Source of the DNA: an uncultured Rhizobium sp.
Lineage (GTDB): Bacteria > Pseudomonadota > Alphaproteobacteria > Rhizobiales > Rhizobiaceae
Reading direction: 5' to 3'
DNA length: 64,000 nt
NCBI GenBank assembly: GCA_945952315.1
Contig: CAMFIE010000001.1
Coordinates: forward strand, 248,001 to 312,000
The notes under the pieces were generated by a model that was not told the origin of the DNA, searched no databases, and saw only the letters and a program-made list of their open reading frames with translations. This document shows positions 62,801-64,000 of this stretch, one piece after another (positions within the stretch are counted from its first letter, which is position 1; each line of letters opens with the position of its first letter). A program made the translations under genes and the position numbers.

Positions 62801-64000
62801 ATGGCAGGCGCTGATTGCCGCCTCCCGTGCGGTATTCCACGCGGCAAATGGCACCGTCACCGACCAGATCAACCGTGCGGTTGCGCTGTTTGCCCCGGTC
62901 GCCAAGGCGCATCAGCCGCAGATCGGGGAGGAAAAGATCCTTGCCCTTCCGGTTATCGAGGCGAAAAAGGTGGTTCCGCCGCTCGATGGCAGCGATCTCG
63001 AATTCTGGAACGGCTACGGCGGCTTCCGGGCCGATGGCAGCGAGTATGTGATCCGTCTGCGTGGCGGTGAAGCGACGCCGCAGCCCTGGATCAATGTGAT
63101 CGCGAATGCCGATTTCGGCTTCCATGTCCCGGGCGAGGGGGGTGGCTTTACCTGGAGCCGCAACTCCCGCGACTACCAGCTCACACCCTGGACCAATGAT
63201 CCGGTGGTGAACCGGCCTGGTGAAGCGCTTTACGTGACCGATGCGGACAGCGGAGAGACGCTCACGCCGTTTGCGGCACTTTCCACAGATGGAAACAGCC
63301 GGTTTGAAGCCCGTCATGGCCATGGCTACAGCGTGTTCCTGACGGAGAAGAGCGGGCTTGCGCTCGAGGCGCTGCAGACCGTTGCGCGTGATCTTCCCGT
63401 CAAGATCACAAGGCTTCGCATCCGAAATTCCGGTTCGCAAGGCCGGTCCCTGAAGGTGCATGCCTATGCGGAATGGGTTCTCGGCAACAATCCGCAGCGC
63501 ACGGCCCCCTTCGTGCTGACTTCTTATGACGCAGAGGCGGGTACCCTGCTCGCAACCAATCCTTACAGCCTGGATTATTCTGGCAGAACGGCCTTCTTCG
63601 CATCCTTCGCGCCGCCGCAGAGCTATTCCGCCAGCCGACGGGAATTCATCGGCCGCAATGGATCAATCATCGCCCCAGAGGCACTTTCCGGGACAAAGCC
63701 ATTATCCGGCAATACCGAAGCGGATGGTGATCCGGCGGCCGCGCTTGCGCTCGAATTCCGGCTCGGTGCCGGCGAAACCCGGGATATCTACATCTATCTC
63801 GGTGATGCGGAGAACCGTGAGGCTGCCGTTTCGGTACTGGACCAGGTGCGCAAGGCGGATTTCGAGGAGATCCTCAAATCCGTTCATGCCTATTGGACGG
63901 CCTTCAACGGCACGGTGAAGGTCAAGTCGCCGGACCGGGCCTTTGACCTGATGGTGAATGGCTGGCTGCCCTATCAGGCACTCGCCTGCCGCATCAATGC
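56865..64000 (+). CDS. ndvB: Cyclic beta-1,2-glucan synthase, partial (NdvB/ChvB)
   Basis: First ~2,378 codons of a giant inner-membrane enzyme (full length about 2,800) that makes cyclic beta-1,2-glucan from UDP-glucose for the periplasm: needed for osmoadaptation and plant or animal interaction in Rhizobiales. Visible: an N-terminal cytoplasmic region, membrane helices near residues 405-460, a family-84 glucosyltransferase domain with TLDSDTRL (~622) and QHRWARGDW (~770), more helices near 800-980, then glycoside-phosphorylase (GH94-type) modules in the C-terminal half (NYMAHHHGMSIAAVANV, WKADPTEDNWGNF) that set ring size. Start is uncertain: ATG at 56865 is used; a GTG at 56823 with GGAGTAAG is also possible. 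It runs off the window. Confidence 0.93.
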   Translation, partial: MSPQNPTAAPPRESEAKQIDHNGSIRSTYFSLEELSACGAAMARGEPLHLPAYTPFDFFRRHKENDREILRVYRSTASDVAAGAAITPAAEWLLDNHYIVEEALQEVRRDFPRRFYRQLPVIEVAGQKIPRTLAIAWLYVAHTHSSVSRESLTAIVDGFQQEQTLQIGELWALPSMVRYVLIENLRRISIRVERSRQMRRKANEAADELIRLADPGRCKPFLDTLEQLAEDNTFATQFLYRLRDGSQTSSLAISWLEDRLERAGTDAEDVLMAEHNRLSSGNVTMGNIIRGLRAIDDTEWAVWVEDVSQVDKLLFARTDYGALDSGSRNKYRKAIERFARRSGLTEVEIAEAARTMTESAAPVGLAARAPNLGDFLVGTERKKLEKTIGYRTPFLQGSIRNFRKFNWFGIAGPVLVFTLLALWGAYAFLSATGMGLAAMLVMLALFALPASEGATGLFNTLVTFLVPPVRLIGYEFKDGIPDDARTLLVVPCLISSRDSVDELVRNLEVHYLSNPHGAIHFALVSDWPDSQKEETEADLAVFAYARQQIDLLRKRYSGDPMTRFYLLHRRRLYNPAEGCWMGWERKRGKLHELNLLLRGDRDTTFLPGANEIPEGIQYVMTLDSDTRLMRDAVTKLVGKLHHPINRPVIDPVSKRVVKGYGLLQPRVTASLTTGVDASVFQRIFSINRGLDPYVFTVSDVYQDLTGEGTFTGKGLYHVDAFEAALKGRIDENAVLSHDLLEGSFARCALVTDVELVEDFPVRYEVEVSRQHRWARGDWQLLPFILDLGRGVTALGRWKMLDNLRRSLIPIAWFIASACGWYLLHPFHALVWQVLLIFCLFVAPTLSLINGIIPRSTDIVARAHFYTVWSDIRAANAQVALRVVFIADSACKMADAIIRSLYRLLVSHKLLLEWKTAASVQSKAQGSILDYYKSMWQAVAVSIIGLVIAALPDHNSFLVGLPFVFLWVLSPAVAWYVSQTAETEDRLVVSTEVSSELRKIARRTWRYFESFVRAEDNFLPPDNYQEIPNPVLARRTSPTNIGVYLLSVISARQFGWISFAETVERLEQTVSTIDRMEKFRGHLFNWYLTDSLNTLGPRYISAVDSGNLAGHLVAVSSALRDWEEAPSAHMQGPLDGLGDVLGIFEEVLKDLPDDRKTVRPLRRRLEERVQGFGTALEAARREKVAASLHVVNLLGLARDIEKLANNLHHEVASTQSGEVAAWARTLVANCEAHQADAAVDISNIEPLRQRLAFLRDKTRSLAFEMDFRFLYRPERRLLSIGYRTETGELDESCYDLLASEARLTSLFAIAKGDLPTEHWYKLGRQVVPVGSRGALLSWSGSMFEYLMPPLVMQERHGGILNQTNNLVVKEQMNHGRRLGTPWGISEAAFNARDHELTYQYTNFGVPTLGLKRGLGENAVIAPYASLLASQYAPEAALANLQALRKLGALGAYGFHDAVDFTPTRVPEGARCAVVRNYMAHHHGMSIAAVANVVFNGMLRELFHSDPVIEAAELLVEEKAPREVQVMSAKHEPEKPGSTQADLARPQVRMIADPMERERELVFLSNGHYSVMLSATGSGYSRWNGQTVSRWKADPTEDNWGNFIFLRDMATNQWWSATSAPRQVEGEKVSVIFGDDKAEFTKTVGRLTSEMECIVATEHDAEGRRLTLINMSPEDRYIEVTSYMEPVLSSDDADSAHPLFSRMFVKTEVGQRGDVIRAVRNKRSPGEPDMWVAHLIVDNAGPGRPTEFETDRRKFIGRGRSLADAAAFDPGATLSGTDGFTLDPVLSLRRVIRVPAGKKVSVIYWTIAAPNREEIDKAIDRYRHPDAFSHEMIHAWTRAQVQMRHIGVNSKQAAAFQLLGRYLVYPDMQLRADPATVASGLASQSSLWPLAISGDFPIITLRINDEMDLAIAREALMAQEYLRSRGLTVDLVILNERASSYAQDMQHALDAACENFRRLGQADGLRQHIFAVRRDLMDQTTWQALIAASRAVFHAANGTVTDQINRAVALFAPVAKAHQPQIGEEKILALPVIEAKKVVPPLDGSDLEFWNGYGGFRADGSEYVIRLRGGEATPQPWINVIANADFGFHVPGEGGGFTWSRNSRDYQLTPWTNDPVVNRPGEALYVTDADSGETLTPFAALSTDGNSRFEARHGHGYSVFLTEKSGLALEALQTVARDLPVKITRLRIRNSGSQGRSLKVHAYAEWVLGNNPQRTAPFVLTSYDAEAGTLLATNPYSLDYSGRTAFFASFAPPQSYSASRREFIGRNGSIIAPEALSGTKPLSGNTEADGDPAAALALEFRLGAGETRDIYIYLGDAENREAAVSVLDQVRKADFEEILKSVHAYWTAFNGTVKVKSPDRAFDLMVNGWLPYQALACRIN

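Noticed and set aside
60210-63461. 1,083-codon open frame on the minus strand opposite the glucan synthase gene
   Set aside because: Antisense frame of a GC-rich gene with strong codon bias; no domain recognised, Arg/His-rich composition, and the plus frame is clearly NdvB.

Overview
The window looks like chromosomal or chromid DNA from an alphaproteobacterium of the Rhizobiaceae (Rhizobium/Agrobacterium/Sinorhizobium relatives). The evidence is the GC-rich coding sequence, an NdvB/ChvB-type cyclic beta-1,2-glucan synthase, a SmoEFGK-type polyol operon, a ureDABCEFG urease cluster, and many ABC uptake systems paired with catabolic enzymes. No rRNA, tRNA, CRISPR array, insertion sequence or phage gene was seen. 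Almost everything is catabolic or regulatory and organised in compact operons.

Layout. (1) 1-4.2 kb: an L-idonate/gluconate block (partial idnO, a 2-hydroxyacid dehydrogenase, idnD, a gluconolactonase-like protein and a frameshifted GlcG/HbpS gene). Its two divergent promoters carry the same palindromic operator. (2) 4.2-17.5 kb: a BetI-like TetR gene divergent from an operon of a trimethylamine-dehydrogenase-like flavoprotein, a CocE/NonD hydrolase, a complete Dpp/Opp-type ABC importer, an MttB-family methyltransferase homologue, an SDR that lacks the catalytic Lys, and a rhodanese. It reads as a catabolic island for an imported N-methylated, acylated or peptide-like compound. (3) 17.5-24.3 kb: a periplasmic ClpP-like protein, a small secreted protein, a FecR-domain protein with a low-complexity tail, a globin-coupled diguanylate cyclase (DosC-like), and phosphoketolase. 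(4) 24.4-30.6 kb: urease and a YeiH-type transporter. (5) 30.7-34 kb: a DUF779 protein, an aldehyde dehydrogenase and a GAF-Fis activator without an AAA+ domain, with matching palindromes. (6) 34-44 kb: the polyol operon: SorC-type regulator, SmoE-F-G-K importer, SmoS and MtlK dehydrogenases, a HAD phosphatase and an FGGY pentulose kinase.

(7) 44-46.9 kb: a membrane PAS protein with a degenerate GGDEF domain, SlyX and three very small genes. (8) 46.9-56.6 kb: an arginine-type cluster. On the minus strand are a basic-amino-acid ABC importer and an M20 amidohydrolase. Divergent from it are a DDAH/arginine-deiminase-fold hydrolase, a TetR regulator, an AruH-like transaminase and an AruI-like 2-ketoarginine decarboxylase, followed by another TetR gene. 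(9) 56.9 kb to the end: the first ~2,378 codons of the cyclic glucan synthase.

Best candidates for undescribed biology are the MttB/TMADH-like/CocE/Dpp island (region 2) and the DDAH-AruH-AruI cluster (region 8). Both point to methylated-nitrogen compounds, but the substrates are inferred, not shown. Two terminator-like hairpins (51290-51316 on plus, 56719-56747 on minus) serve no visible gene and may mark small RNAs.
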